NCBI RefSeq assembly: GCF_014646515.1
Contig: NZ_BMNK01000022.1
Location: 62,001 to 126,000 of the forward strand
Length of the DNA: 64,000 bases
From: Nonomuraea glycinis
GTDB taxonomy: Bacteria; Actinomycetota; Actinomycetes; Streptosporangiales; Streptosporangiaceae
Direction of reading: 5' to 3'
Shown: piece by piece, positions 49,141-57,080 of the stretch
Position numbering within the stretch: position 1 is the first letter of the stretch
How the letters are laid out: every line of letters starts with the position of its first letter
Notes under the pieces: model-generated
The model's database searches: none
Told to the model about the DNA's origin: nothing
Seen by the model: the letters and a program-made list of their open reading frames with translations, nothing else
Translations under genes and position numbers: made by a program

Positions 49141-50154
49141 TCAGCGCAGCGGCGCGCCGACCTCGTTGAGATGGCCGAGCGCCTGGCTGTAGGACTTGAT
49201 CAGCCCGGTCTCCAGGTAGCTGACGCCGATCTCCTCGCAGTAGCGCCGGACGATCGGCTGGGCCTTGCGCAGGTTGGGCGCGGGCATGTTCGGGAACAGG
49301 TGGTGCTCGATCTGGTAGTTGAGCTGGCCGAGCAGCACGTCGGTGAAGATGCCGCCCTTGACGTTGCGCGAGGTCAGCACCTGCTTGCGCAGGAAGTCGA
49401 GCTTGTCCTCGGCGGTCAGGATCGGCATTCCCTTGTGGTTGGGCGCGAACGAGCAGCCCAGGTAGATGCCGAACAGCGCCTGGTGCACGACGATGAACGC
49501 CAGCGCCATGCCCACCGGCAGCACGGTGAAGATCAGGCCGAAGTAGAGCACGAAGTGGACGGCCAGCAGCGCGCCCTCGGTGCCGCGGCGCTTGGCCGTG
49601 GGCTTGAAAACCTCTTTGACGCTGGCGACGTGCAGGTGCCAGGCTTCGAGGGTGAGGAGCGGGAAGAACCAGTAGGCCTGCCGCCTGGCGATGAAGCGGG
49701 CCAGGGCGGTGGTCCTGCCCAGCTGGTCCTGCGACCAGACGATCACCGAAGGGGAGACGTCCGGGTCGTGGTCCTCATGGTTGGGATTGGCGTGGTGCCG
49801 GTTGTGCTTGTTGTTCCACCAGCCCCAGCCGAGCCCGATGCCCAGGTTGCCGAACAGCACCCCGGCCATGTCGCTCGCCCGGCGGGTCCTGAAGACCTGC
49901 CGGTGGCCCATGTCATGGGAGACGAACCCGATCTGGGTGGAGATCACGGCGAGCAGGACCGCGACGAGCAGTTGCCACCACGAGGCGCCGACCCAGACGA
50001 ACAGCGCCCACGCGCCCAGGTACGCGCCCATGACGAGGCTCATCCGGATCGCGTAGTAGACAGGCCGCCGGTTCAGCAGACCGGCTTCGGTGATCTTGTT
50101 GACGAGTCTGGCGAAGTCGCTGCCTCGGGTTCCGAGCGTGACGGGATCGGCCAC
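49141..50154 (-). CDS. Membrane fatty-acid desaturase
   Basis: 337 residues from GTG 50154 (AAGGAGA ribosome site five bases upstream; upstream codons open to 50280 are not protein-like). Three His boxes of the membrane di-iron desaturases: HDMGH, HNRHHANPNHEDH and QIEHHLFP, with four membrane helices between. The HDMGH plus QxxHH pattern is that of front-end or omega-type acyl desaturases; the position of the double bond cannot be inferred. Confidence 0.92.
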   Translation of the reverse strand: MADPVTLGTRGSDFARLVNKITEAGLLNRRPVYYAIRMSLVMGAYLGAWALFVWVGASWWQLLVAVLLAVISTQIGFVSHDMGHRQVFRTRRASDMAGVLFGNLGIGLGWGWWNNKHNRHHANPNHEDHDPDVSPSVIVWSQDQLGRTTALARFIARRQAYWFFPLLTLEAWHLHVASVKEVFKPTAKRRGTEGALLAVHFVLYFGLIFTVLPVGMALAFIVVHQALFGIYLGCSFAPNHKGMPILTAEDKLDFLRKQVLTSRNVKGGIFTDVLLGQLNYQIEHHLFPNMPAPNLRKAQPIVRRYCEEIGVSYLETGLIKSYSQALGHLNEVGAPLR

Positions 50155-50509
50155 TGGTCTCCTTCTGTCGCGGGTGGAAGCTGCCCCCACATTGGCGCAT
50201 TCGCCGCGATTGCGGAAGTTCGAAAGTGGCGCTCCGTGTGTAGCAGCGGCTGGCATGCGTTGCCGCACTGCTCCTACCACAGTACGCAGCCCCTAGACCG
50301 CCCGGACCTTGTGGGGACGTACTAAATGTTCAAACCCTGGTTATAGGCCGGAGGCCTTCCCAGTCCCACGGGAGACCCGCTCCTTCTTCAGGAGAGCGGC
50401 ACCGGCGTGGCGGCTTCGCCCGCGTCACGGCAGGTCGGTGGCTGTTGCGAGCACAACGCGAACAGGCGGCACCGCTCGTGCGGTGCCGCTGGGAGCGGGG
50501 CGGAGCGGG
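50155..50509. other. 355-base region upstream of the desaturase, no gene seen
   Basis: No reading frame is supported. It contains the desaturase promoter region and, at 50466-50489, the hairpin that terminates the small gene at 50510. Several short inverted motifs with CCGG cores but no clear operator. Confidence 0.5.
50466..50489 (-). terminator. Strong hairpin terminator
   Basis: 10-bp perfect stem GCGGCACCGC at 50466-50475 with GCGGTGCCGC at 50480-50489, loop TCGT, 20 bases past the stop of the minus-strand small gene. Confidence 0.75.
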
Positions 50510-50722
50510 TTAGCTCGCCGAGAGGCGATCGAAGAGGGCCAGGGCGGCCTGCCGTACGTCCGCGGGCGACAGCCCGTCGAGCGTCTGCCTGGCCTGGGTG
50601 GCGTCGCGGGTCGTGGCGAGTGTGATCGCCACGGACTTCGCCGCGGCACGGTCGATCGATCCGGCCGGCGCGGCGTCGGCGAGCTGCTGGGCGTTCGCGG
50701 CGAGGTCGAGGTTGTCTCTCAA
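50510..50722 (-). CDS. Small Ala-rich helical protein
   Basis: 70 residues, TTG start preceded by GAGGAGG at a 4-base spacing. Ala/Asp-rich: ANAQQLADAAPAGSIDRAAA, then RQTLDGLSPADVRQAALALF. Reads as three or four amphipathic helices with no membrane segment. Family unknown. Followed by a strong terminator. Confidence 0.65.
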   Translation of the reverse strand: MRDNLDLAANAQQLADAAPAGSIDRAAAKSVAITLATTRDATQARQTLDGLSPADVRQAALALFDRLSAS

Positions 50723-50755
50723 CGGGCCTCCTCGGGTGTTGGTCGGCCTATTGCA

Positions 50756-51106
50756 TCACCTTGCGTCATGCTCCATCCACCATTCGGTGAATTCCCGGCA
50801 CCTGCCGTCGGGAAGGAATCGGATGACCCAGAGGTTGCTATACGTTTTGTCCGGATATGTCGTGACGCCTTGGATGACGCTCACCTCGTCGGTGAGACAC
50901 ACCGGATGCCACTCGAACGTCGTCTCCCTCGGTTTGTCCTGGTGGGCGAGCCAGTTCGCGATGATCTCGTCCCGGCCGCGCGCGGGCATGCTGTACGGCT
51001 CGTTGTAGTAGACGGCGTCCTCGGCGAACAGGGCGGCGATCTCGTCCGGGTCGTTGGACTCCCATGCCCGGAGGTAGCCCTCGATCCACGGCTGCGGCTC
51101 GACCAT
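50756..51106 (-). CDS. SnoaL-like (NTF2-fold) protein
   Basis: 116 residues. NTF2-like cone: N-terminal helix WIEGYLRAWESNDPDEIAALF, then EDAVYYNEPYSMPARGRDEI, TTFEWHPVCLTDEVSVIQG and VIRFLPDGRCREFTEWW. Such proteins are ester or epoxide hydrolases, isomerases or ligand-binding. Substrate unknown. No ribosome site strong. Confidence 0.8.
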   Translation of the reverse strand: MVEPQPWIEGYLRAWESNDPDEIAALFAEDAVYYNEPYSMPARGRDEIIANWLAHQDKPRETTFEWHPVCLTDEVSVIQGVTTYPDKTYSNLWVIRFLPDGRCREFTEWWMEHDAR

Positions 51107-51202
51107 GACGCTAGGCCCGCGGGTCCTCGGCTGCCATGGTCACCACGGCACGCCCATCAATACGCTCGGTCATAGGCCCCGGCCTACCCTCCGGACCGCG
51201 CT

Positions 51203-51883
51203 TCACGCCCCCGGCACGGCCAGCCCGGACTCGTAGGCGGCGATCACCGCCTGCACCCGGTCGCGCAGGCCGAGCTTGGTGAGCAGGTTGCTGACGTGCG
51301 TCTTCACGGTGTGCTCGCTGACCACCAGAGTCGCGGCGATCTCCGCGTTGGACAGCCCACGGGCGATCAACTGCAGCGTCTCGCGCTCCCTGGCAGTCAG
51401 TACGGCCAGCGCCCCGGCCGCCTGTGCGGCGGGCTTCCCCGGCCTGGACGTGAACTCGTGGATCAGCCGCGTCGTGACCGTCGGAGCCAGCAGCGACTCA
51501 CCCCCGGCGACCACCCGCACGGCGTTGACCAGGTCGTCCCTGCGCACGTCCTTGAGCAGGAACCCGCTGGCCCCCGCCCGCAGCGCGTCGTAGACGTAGT
51601 CGTCCAGGTCGAACGTGGTCAGCATGAGCACCCGGCACGCCGACTCGGCGCACACGATCCGGGCCGCCTCGATGCCGTCCATCCTGGGCATCCGGATGTC
51701 GAGCAGCAGCACGTCCGGGGCGTGCTCGCGGACCGCGGCCACCGCCTGCAGCCCGTCGCCCGCCTCGGCCACCACCTCCATGTCCGGCTGCGCGTCCAGG
51801 ATCATCGTGAACCCACCCCTGACCAGCTCCTGATCGTCGGCCACCACGACGCGGACGACCGGGGCGGACTCCGTACCGGTCAT
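51203..51883 (-). CDS. NarL/LuxR-family response regulator
   Basis: 226 residues from ATG 51883. VVADDQELV acidic pair, phospho-Asp in VLLLDIRMPRMDGIE, Lys in FLLKDVRRDD; LuxR helix LTARERETLQLIARGLSNAEI then VSNLLTKLGLRDR. The start overlaps the kinase's stop by ATGA, so the pair is coupled. Distinct from the regulator at 46978. Confidence 0.94.
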   Translation of the reverse strand: MTGTESAPVVRVVVADDQELVRGGFTMILDAQPDMEVVAEAGDGLQAVAAVREHAPDVLLLDIRMPRMDGIEAARIVCAESACRVLMLTTFDLDDYVYDALRAGASGFLLKDVRRDDLVNAVRVVAGGESLLAPTVTTRLIHEFTSRPGKPAAQAAGALAVLTARERETLQLIARGLSNAEIAATLVVSEHTVKTHVSNLLTKLGLRDRVQAVIAAYESGLAVPGA

Positions 51884-53070
51884 GATCGAGCCGCCGGGAG
51901 GCGTACCGAGACCTGGAAGCCGGGGGCGTTCGGGCGGGGGCCGGCGGTCGCGATGCCGCCGCAGGCGGCGGCGCGCTCGCGGACGCCGATCAGCCCGTGC
52001 CCGCTGGACGGCAGCGCCAGGCCGGAGCCCTGCCCGTCGTCGGTGATGTCGATCATCAGCGTGTCGTCCTCCCAGGTGAGCCGGATGTCCGCGTGCCGCG
52101 CGCCGGCGTGCTTGACGATGTTGGTGAGCGCTTCCTGGGTGATCCGGTAGGCGGCGACCGCACAGTCCGGAGTCACGGGGCGGGCCGCGCCCACGGTGTG
52201 GAAGGCCACCTTCAAGCCGGTCTCCGCGACCTGGGCCGCCAGCTCGGGCAGGTCCTCGACGGTGGGCTGCGGGGCCCGCGGCGCCCCGTCCGCGTTCGGG
52301 GTGCCCAGCATGCGCCGGAGCTGGACCATCGCGTCGCGCCCTGCCCCGGCGATGGCCTCGAAGGCGGCCTCGGCCCGCTCGGGGTCGTTCCTGACGGCCA
52401 CCGGCCCGGCTTCGGCCTGGACGACCATGAGGCTGACCGCGTGGGCGAGGATGTCGTGCATGTCGCGGGCGATTCTGGCCCGCTCGCGTTCGGCCGCGCG
52501 TTCGGCTTCCATCTGACGTTCCCTTTCCAGCCGAGTGGCCCGCTCCTCCAGCGCCGCCGCGTGGGCGCGGCTGGTGGCCGCCGCCCTGCCGATGGCGTAC
52601 GAGGCGACGAGCAGCACGGCGCTGCGCAACGCCGTCTCCGACGAGCCGACGAACGCCGTCATACCGGCGGCGGTCAGGACGAGGGTGATGATTCTGGTCC
52701 AGAAGGTGGAGTAGGCGGCGACGGTGTAGAAACCGACCAGCGAGCCGTACCACACGGGCTGGTCGGCCACCTGCTCGGACAGGTCGTACATCGCGCTGAT
52801 GGACAGGCTCAGCAGCAGGACGGGCAGGGGGAAGCGGCGGCGCCAGATCAGCGGCAGCGACGAGGCGACCGCGACGGCGTAGCCCCACCAGCTGTACGGC
52901 ACGCCGGTCCAGCTCTCGCTGGACAGCAGCGGCCAGAGCTGCGCGACCGTGATCAGCGCGGTGAGCGCCCCGTCCGCCTGGAGGGGAGGGACCGCGCGCA
53001 GTCGCCTGCGGAGTACGGAGATGAGCGGGGGATCGGGCACGATGTCCCATCTTTCCGCATGATCACGCAT
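51880..53070 (-). CDS. NarL-type sensor histidine kinase
   Basis: 396 residues. N-terminal membrane domain with five or six helices (WTGVPYSWWGYAVAVASSLP onward), HisKA_3 with ARDMHDILAHAVSLMVV (phospho-His), ATPase box with ITDDGQGSGL and GHGLIGVRERAAACGG. Start overlaps the preceding membrane protein by eight bases; coupled to the response regulator downstream. The three genes 53063-53638, this kinase and its regulator form one unit. Confidence 0.92.
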   Translation of the reverse strand: MRDHAERWDIVPDPPLISVLRRRLRAVPPLQADGALTALITVAQLWPLLSSESWTGVPYSWWGYAVAVASSLPLIWRRRFPLPVLLLSLSISAMYDLSEQVADQPVWYGSLVGFYTVAAYSTFWTRIITLVLTAAGMTAFVGSSETALRSAVLLVASYAIGRAAATSRAHAAALEERATRLERERQMEAERAAERERARIARDMHDILAHAVSLMVVQAEAGPVAVRNDPERAEAAFEAIAGAGRDAMVQLRRMLGTPNADGAPRAPQPTVEDLPELAAQVAETGLKVAFHTVGAARPVTPDCAVAAYRITQEALTNIVKHAGARHADIRLTWEDDTLMIDITDDGQGSGLALPSSGHGLIGVRERAAACGGIATAGPRPNAPGFQVSVRLPAARS

Positions 53071-53638
53071 GAGCCAGGGCGGTCTTCCGTGGCCGCGTCG
53101 CCAGCGGCAGGAACGCGATCATCGCGACGACGGCGCCGACGGGGATGAGGTCCAGCGACGCGAACGGCAGCAGTATCTGGACCAGTACGAGCACCGGCAC
53201 CCAGACCTTGACCTGGCGTCGCACGGCGAGGTGGACGACCAGGGCGAGCTGGGCGAGGTAGAAGAGGATCGGCCCGGCCTGGTAGACCAGCAGCGGCACG
53301 CCGGGTACGGCCTGCACCTGGTCGAACAGCGGGCCCATGGCCTCGTGGTCGGCGGCCATGAACCCGACCACGATGTCGATCGCGAACTGGACGAAGGCGA
53401 ACGCGATCCCGGCGAGTCCGGCCACCAGAATGCCGGTGGCGACCCGGTTACGCCCCAGCATCACCCACATATCCCGAAATATCACGGCGAAGAGCACTAA
53501 AGCGCCCATGAAGGCGAGATGTCCGAGCGTCCAGGCGGGCCCGGGGCCTCTGCTGCCGTCGAACCCGTCGACGACGCGGAGCACTCCGTACACCATGGCG
53601 AGCGCGGGGGCGGCAAGGTAAGCAGGGCGGGTGATCAT
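53063..53638 (-). CDS. Integral membrane protein coupled to a two-component system
   Basis: 191 residues from ATG 53638 with GAGGAGAT upstream. Six membrane helices (YLAAPALAMVYGVLRVV, HLAFMGALVLFAVIF, GILVAGLAGIAFAFVQFAI, ILFYLAQLALVVHLAV, VLVLVQILLPFASL, VGAVVAMIAFLPLA). No known domain. Its stop overlaps the kinase start by eight bases, so it may modulate that system's signalling. Confidence 0.78.
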   Translation of the reverse strand: MITRPAYLAAPALAMVYGVLRVVDGFDGSRGPGPAWTLGHLAFMGALVLFAVIFRDMWVMLGRNRVATGILVAGLAGIAFAFVQFAIDIVVGFMAADHEAMGPLFDQVQAVPGVPLLVYQAGPILFYLAQLALVVHLAVRRQVKVWVPVLVLVQILLPFASLDLIPVGAVVAMIAFLPLATRPRKTALAHA

Positions 53639-53794
53639 GACGTGATCTCCTCGGGGCGGGGCTGGGGGCCTCCGATGACCTCGGAGCGGCGCGATTCCGG
53701 CTGTCCGGAGTCGATGTCCCAGCGATTCGGCTGATGCCCCTAATCCTGCGATTCTTCGCCTCGAAGGGGATCGCCGCGAGGAGCGATCCTCGGC

Positions 53795-53812
53795 CTCACT
53801 CCCAAGAGTGAG
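53795..53812. terminator. Small perfect hairpin
   Basis: CTCACTC at 53795-53801 pairs with GAGTGAG at 53806-53812, loop CCAA. It lies 30 bases beyond the stop of the YdeI-like gene on the minus strand and is a plausible terminator. Confidence 0.5.
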
Positions 53813-53842
53813 CGGCCTCACCCGCAGGAGCGAGGATGCGCC

Positions 53843-54289
53843 TCACGCCTCGCCGCCCGCGAGCCGGGCGATGATGTCGGCGACGCGCCGCTGCCTGGTC
53901 TCGGCCTTCTTGGCGCCCTCGACCTGCAGTACGCACCGGCTCTGCCGGGAGTAGGACAGGCTCTCGAAGAACTTCTTGGCCTCCGGCGCCCGATCGAGCG
54001 CCTCGGCCAGGTCGGGCGGCACGCTCACCTGGCGGGGCTCGGTGTCGAGCTCCAGGCCGACCTCGATCTCGTCCCCGGCGGCGACGCCCGCCCCCGCGCG
54101 GTTCGTGGCGCTCAGCGGCAGCATGAACCGGCCGCCCATGACGGCCACCGTGCTGCGGTAGGTGTATCCGTTGACGGTGACGTGAACGGCCGGACGCCGG
54201 CCCGAGCCGAGCTCGGCCACGACCTCGGCCGGGACCTCGAACCCGGTGATGGTCTTGCCGCCCAGCTCCACAGTGGCGTAGAAGATCAT
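53843..54289 (-). CDS. YdeI/OmdA-type DUF1905 protein
   Basis: 148 residues from ATG 54289. First half is the DUF1905-like barrel (IFYATVELGGKTITGFEVPAE, VHVTVNGYTYRSTVAVMGGRFMLPL), followed by the C-terminal bacteriocin-protection helices: PPDLAEALDRAPEAKKFFESLSYSRQ. YdeI relatives affect peptide/bacteriocin resistance or envelope. Its start overlaps the hydrolase stop (ATGA). Function unproven. Confidence 0.85.
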   Translation of the reverse strand: MIFYATVELGGKTITGFEVPAEVVAELGSGRRPAVHVTVNGYTYRSTVAVMGGRFMLPLSATNRAGAGVAAGDEIEVGLELDTEPRQVSVPPDLAEALDRAPEAKKFFESLSYSRQSRCVLQVEGAKKAETRQRRVADIIARLAGGEA

Positions 54290-55098
54290 CGGAAGAACCC
54301 CTTCAGGACCGGGGCCAGCGCCTGCGGCTTGACCATGTGCGTCTGGCCCGGGAGCGTGCGGCGCTCGGCGTGGGGCAGCACCCGCGCCAGGTCCGTGGCG
54401 CCGTTGCGGATCCAGGCGGGACTCTTCGCGCCGTCGGCCACCAGCGTGGGCACCTTGATCGAGTCCCACTGCCCCTCGGGCAGTGGCCTGCCGCGCTCGA
54501 AGTCGGTGACGAAGGCCGCGTCGTACGGCAGCGTGCGCGCCACCTCCTTCATCCCGGACCAGCCGGGCATGAACCGCATCATGGCCACCATCGCGCCGGG
54601 CAGGTTGACGCCCTTGCGCATGAAGTAGCCGATCGCCTTTCCGGGCCGGCCCGTGGCCAGGAACTCCTGGATCCGCTCGGTGTAGTCGGTGGGGATGGGC
54701 GGGCGGGTGTCGTCGACGATGAACGGCGGCTCGTAGACCGCCAGCCTGCTCACGGCCAGCCCGCTCTGGACCGCGGCCAGGGCCAGCGCGGCGCCCGACG
54801 AGATCCCGTACAGCAGGACCGGAGCGCCGGCCTCCTCGATGAGCGCGGCGAGATCCTCGAGCTCGTGCTCGGGTGCGTACGACGCGGTGTGGCCGCTCTC
54901 GCCCCGGCCGCGCCGGTCGTAGGTGTAGACGGTGAAGCTGTCGGCCAGCTCCTGGGCCAGCGGCCTGGCGGGGCCCGAGGCGCGGTGGCACATGGCGCCG
55001 TCGACCAGGATGAGCGCCGGGCCCTGGCCGATGCGCTCGAAGGCGATCGTGGTGCCGTCGGCGGAGGTGACCGTCTGGGTGTTGTGCTTCGTCTCCAT
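54286..55098 (-). CDS. Alpha/beta hydrolase
   Basis: 270 residues from ATG 55098 (METKHNT). Alpha/beta hydrolase: strand ALILVDGAMCHRAS with oxyanion region, nucleophile elbow YGISSGAAL (GxSxG), acid in VADGAKSPAW and His in GQTHMVKP, so a full Ser-Asp-His triad is likely. Esterase, lactonase or haloperoxidase-like. Coupled to the DUF1905 gene. Divergent from the SnoaL-like gene with a palindrome between. Confidence 0.88.
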   Translation of the reverse strand: METKHNTQTVTSADGTTIAFERIGQGPALILVDGAMCHRASGPARPLAQELADSFTVYTYDRRGRGESGHTASYAPEHELEDLAALIEEAGAPVLLYGISSGAALALAAVQSGLAVSRLAVYEPPFIVDDTRPPIPTDYTERIQEFLATGRPGKAIGYFMRKGVNLPGAMVAMMRFMPGWSGMKEVARTLPYDAAFVTDFERGRPLPEGQWDSIKVPTLVADGAKSPAWIRNGATDLARVLPHAERRTLPGQTHMVKPQALAPVLKGFFR

Positions 55099-55127
55099 GC
55101 CCGGAACCCTCTCACCGACAAATAAAA

Positions 55128-55156
55128 TTGTCAACGCCTTACCTGGGAGGTAATCG
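55128..55156 (+). promoter_or_regulatory. Candidate promoter with a palindrome in the spacer
   Basis: TTGTCA (55128-55133) and TAATCG (55151-55156) are separated by 17 bases, a plausible sigma70-like promoter for the SnoaL-like gene. TTACCT and AGGTAA (55139-55153) form an inverted repeat spanning the spacer and overlapping the -10 box, a good place for a repressor. Confidence 0.5.
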
Positions 55157-55217
55157 CGCAGCGTCGGCCGCTCCTGGCACAGTGGGCCATCCGCTGATCA
55201 ACCCCTGGAGGAACACC

Positions 55218-55643
55218 ATGGCCACGCGCGACGTCGTTCAAGAGCTGCTGCGCCGGATCGGCGCGGGCGACCCCGAGCGCATCGCCGAGCTGTACGCGGA
55301 GCGCGTCGACTGGAAGCTCGACTGGCCCGAGCCGGAGCACGGCCGCGCGGAGACCCCGTGGATCCGTCATCGCGCCGCCGGCGCGGAGGCGGCCGACCAC
55401 TTCCGCCTGATCGCCGAGCACCATGTCCCGGAAAAGGCGGACACCGTGGTGGAGCGCGTCCTGGTGGACGGCGATGACGCCGTCGTGCTCGGCGAGATCC
55501 GGCAGACCGCGCGCTCCACCGGGCGCGGCTACCACGCCCGCTTCGCCCTGCACCTCACGGTCGAGGGCGGTCTCGTCACCCGCCACCACATCTACGAGGA
55601 CAGCCTCGCCGTCGCCCAGGCGTTCGCCGGAAGCACGCCCTAG
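55218..55643 (+). CDS. SnoaL-like (NTF2-fold) protein
   Basis: 141 residues from ATG 55218 with GGAGGAA upstream; the frame runs upstream to 55128 without coding character. SnoaL-like: VVQELLRRIGAGDPERIAELY, ERVDWKLDWPEPEHG, VVERVLVDGDDAVVLGEI, FALHLTVEGGLVTRHHIYEDS. Likely ligand-binding or small enzyme. Divergent from the hydrolase; may be coregulated. Confidence 0.82.
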   Translation: MATRDVVQELLRRIGAGDPERIAELYAERVDWKLDWPEPEHGRAETPWIRHRAAGAEAADHFRLIAEHHVPEKADTVVERVLVDGDDAVVLGEIRQTARSTGRGYHARFALHLTVEGGLVTRHHIYEDSLAVAQAFAGSTP

Positions 55644-55706
55644 CGCACGAACGCCCCCTTACCTCACCCTGCGGACCTCATCGCCCGCGCGAAAGTCCCC
55701 GCACTC

Positions 55707-55737
55707 TTGACCTTCTCGTCACGTCAACTTCTACGGT
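55707..55737 (+). promoter_or_regulatory. Candidate MerR-type promoter with 19-bp spacer
   Basis: TTGACC (55707-55712) and TACGGT (55732-55737) are spaced 19 bases, the long spacing that MerR-family activators untwist. It lies 58 bases upstream of the TipA-like MerR gene and would be its autoregulated promoter. Confidence 0.5.
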
Positions 55738-55794
55738 CGTGAATGAGCCGGAAAGCACCGGCTCGGCGATGGACAAGGGACGGGTGAGCCGGTC

Positions 55795-56562
55795 ATGGCA
55801 TGGTCGATCGCACAGGTGGCCCAGATGTCGGGAGTGACGTCTCGGACGCTGCGCCACTACGACGAGATCGGGCTGCTGCCTCCCGCACGGGTCGGCGGGA
55901 ACGGCTACCGCTACTACGAGGAGGACCAGTTGCTGCGCTTGCAGCAGGTCCTGGTGCTGCGTGAGCTGGGCCTCGGCCTGACCGAGATCAAGAAGATCGT
56001 CGAGCGGCACACCGACCCCGTCGCGGCGCTGCGTGAGCACCACCAGCGCCTGCTGGCGGAGCGTGACCGGCTGGACGAGGTGAGCCGCATGGTGGCGCGC
56101 ACCATCGCCGAACTTCAGCAGAGCGAAGGGAAGACGACCATGTCCAGGATCAGCAGACCGGAAAACCTGTTCCAGGGATTCGACGGTGCACGGTACGAGG
56201 CCGACGCCCTCGAGCGGTGGCCGGAGCAGTGGCAGCAGAGCGGGCAGCAGGAGCTCCTGGCCGGCCGTACTCCCCAGGAGCTGGAGCGGATGCAGCGCGA
56301 GGCAACGGCAGGGATGATACGGATGGCCGAGCACATGCTCGCCGGCGCCCCCGCCGACTCCCCGCAGGTCTTCGCCGAGCTCGACGTCCACTATCGGCAC
56401 CTGAGTGAGTCCTGGACGCCGACCGCGGCGCAGTATCTCCACCTGGCCCGGATGCAGGCGGAGGAGGAGCGGTTCCGGGGAAACTACGAACAGGTCGCCG
56501 AGGGCCTGGCCGAGTACATGCGCGACGCCATGACCGCCTACGGGCACGCCCGGCTGAGCTGA
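55795..56562 (+). CDS. TipA-like MerR regulator with TipAS domain
   Basis: 255 residues. N-terminal MerR winged helix: WSIAQVAQMSGVTSRTLRHYDEIGLLPPAR with GYRYYEEDQLLRLQQVLVLRELGLGL, a dimerisation coiled coil (EHHQRLLAERDRLDEVSRM), then the all-helical antibiotic-binding TipAS domain (FDGARYEADALERWPEQW, VFAELDVHYRHLSESWTPTAAQYLHLA). TipA-type activators respond to thiopeptides and related compounds. Not linked to a visible target gene. Confidence 0.9.
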   Translation: MAWSIAQVAQMSGVTSRTLRHYDEIGLLPPARVGGNGYRYYEEDQLLRLQQVLVLRELGLGLTEIKKIVERHTDPVAALREHHQRLLAERDRLDEVSRMVARTIAELQQSEGKTTMSRISRPENLFQGFDGARYEADALERWPEQWQQSGQQELLAGRTPQELERMQREATAGMIRMAEHMLAGAPADSPQVFAELDVHYRHLSESWTPTAAQYLHLARMQAEEERFRGNYEQVAEGLAEYMRDAMTAYGHARLS

Positions 56563-56600
56563 ACCCGCGATCGCGTGCCGCACTCCTGGCACGCCATGGG

Positions 56601-56933
56601 TCAGGGCAGTTTGGCGACGGTGAGGAGGGCGGCGGAGTCTTCCAGGGCCTCCAGGCTGTGGCGGGCCTGCGGGATCACGATGAAGTCCCCGGTCATCCCG
56701 TCCCACGAGGTGCCGCCGCTGCGCAGCCGTACTCGTCCGTGCAGCACCATGAGGGTGGCCTCGCCGGGGTTCTCGTGCTCGGTGAGCGATTGACCTGCCG
56801 TCAGCGCGATGAGCGTCTGGCGCAGGGTGTGCTCGTGCCCGCCGTGCAGCGTCTCGGCGCTGCGTCCGGTCGAGCCATCGGCCGCGCGCTGGAGGTGTTC
56901 GCGGACCAGGGCGTCCAGTGAGGTCTTCTGCAT
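56601..56933 (-). CDS. Small cupin-domain protein
   Basis: 110 residues. Small cupin: HTLRQTLIALTAGQSLTEHENPGEA, LHGRVRLRSGGTSWDG, PQARHSLEALEDSAALLTVA. The first motif retains one His and a Glu, the second HSLEAL, so metal binding is only partly conserved. Cytosolic. Convergent with the TipA-like gene. Confidence 0.78.
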   Translation of the reverse strand: MQKTSLDALVREHLQRAADGSTGRSAETLHGGHEHTLRQTLIALTAGQSLTEHENPGEATLMVLHGRVRLRSGGTSWDGMTGDFIVIPQARHSLEALEDSAALLTVAKLP

Positions 56934-57080
56934 GGTTTCGAGTCTGTCACCGGCCTGGTGCCGACCCGGGGGCGGGGGTTCACCGTAACGGCGGCGAGGG
57001 GAGGCGATTTATTACCATAAAGGCGTCATAATCCTGTCCAGCTCCTGGGAGTATTCCGGGACTGGAGAGGCAGGGACACA

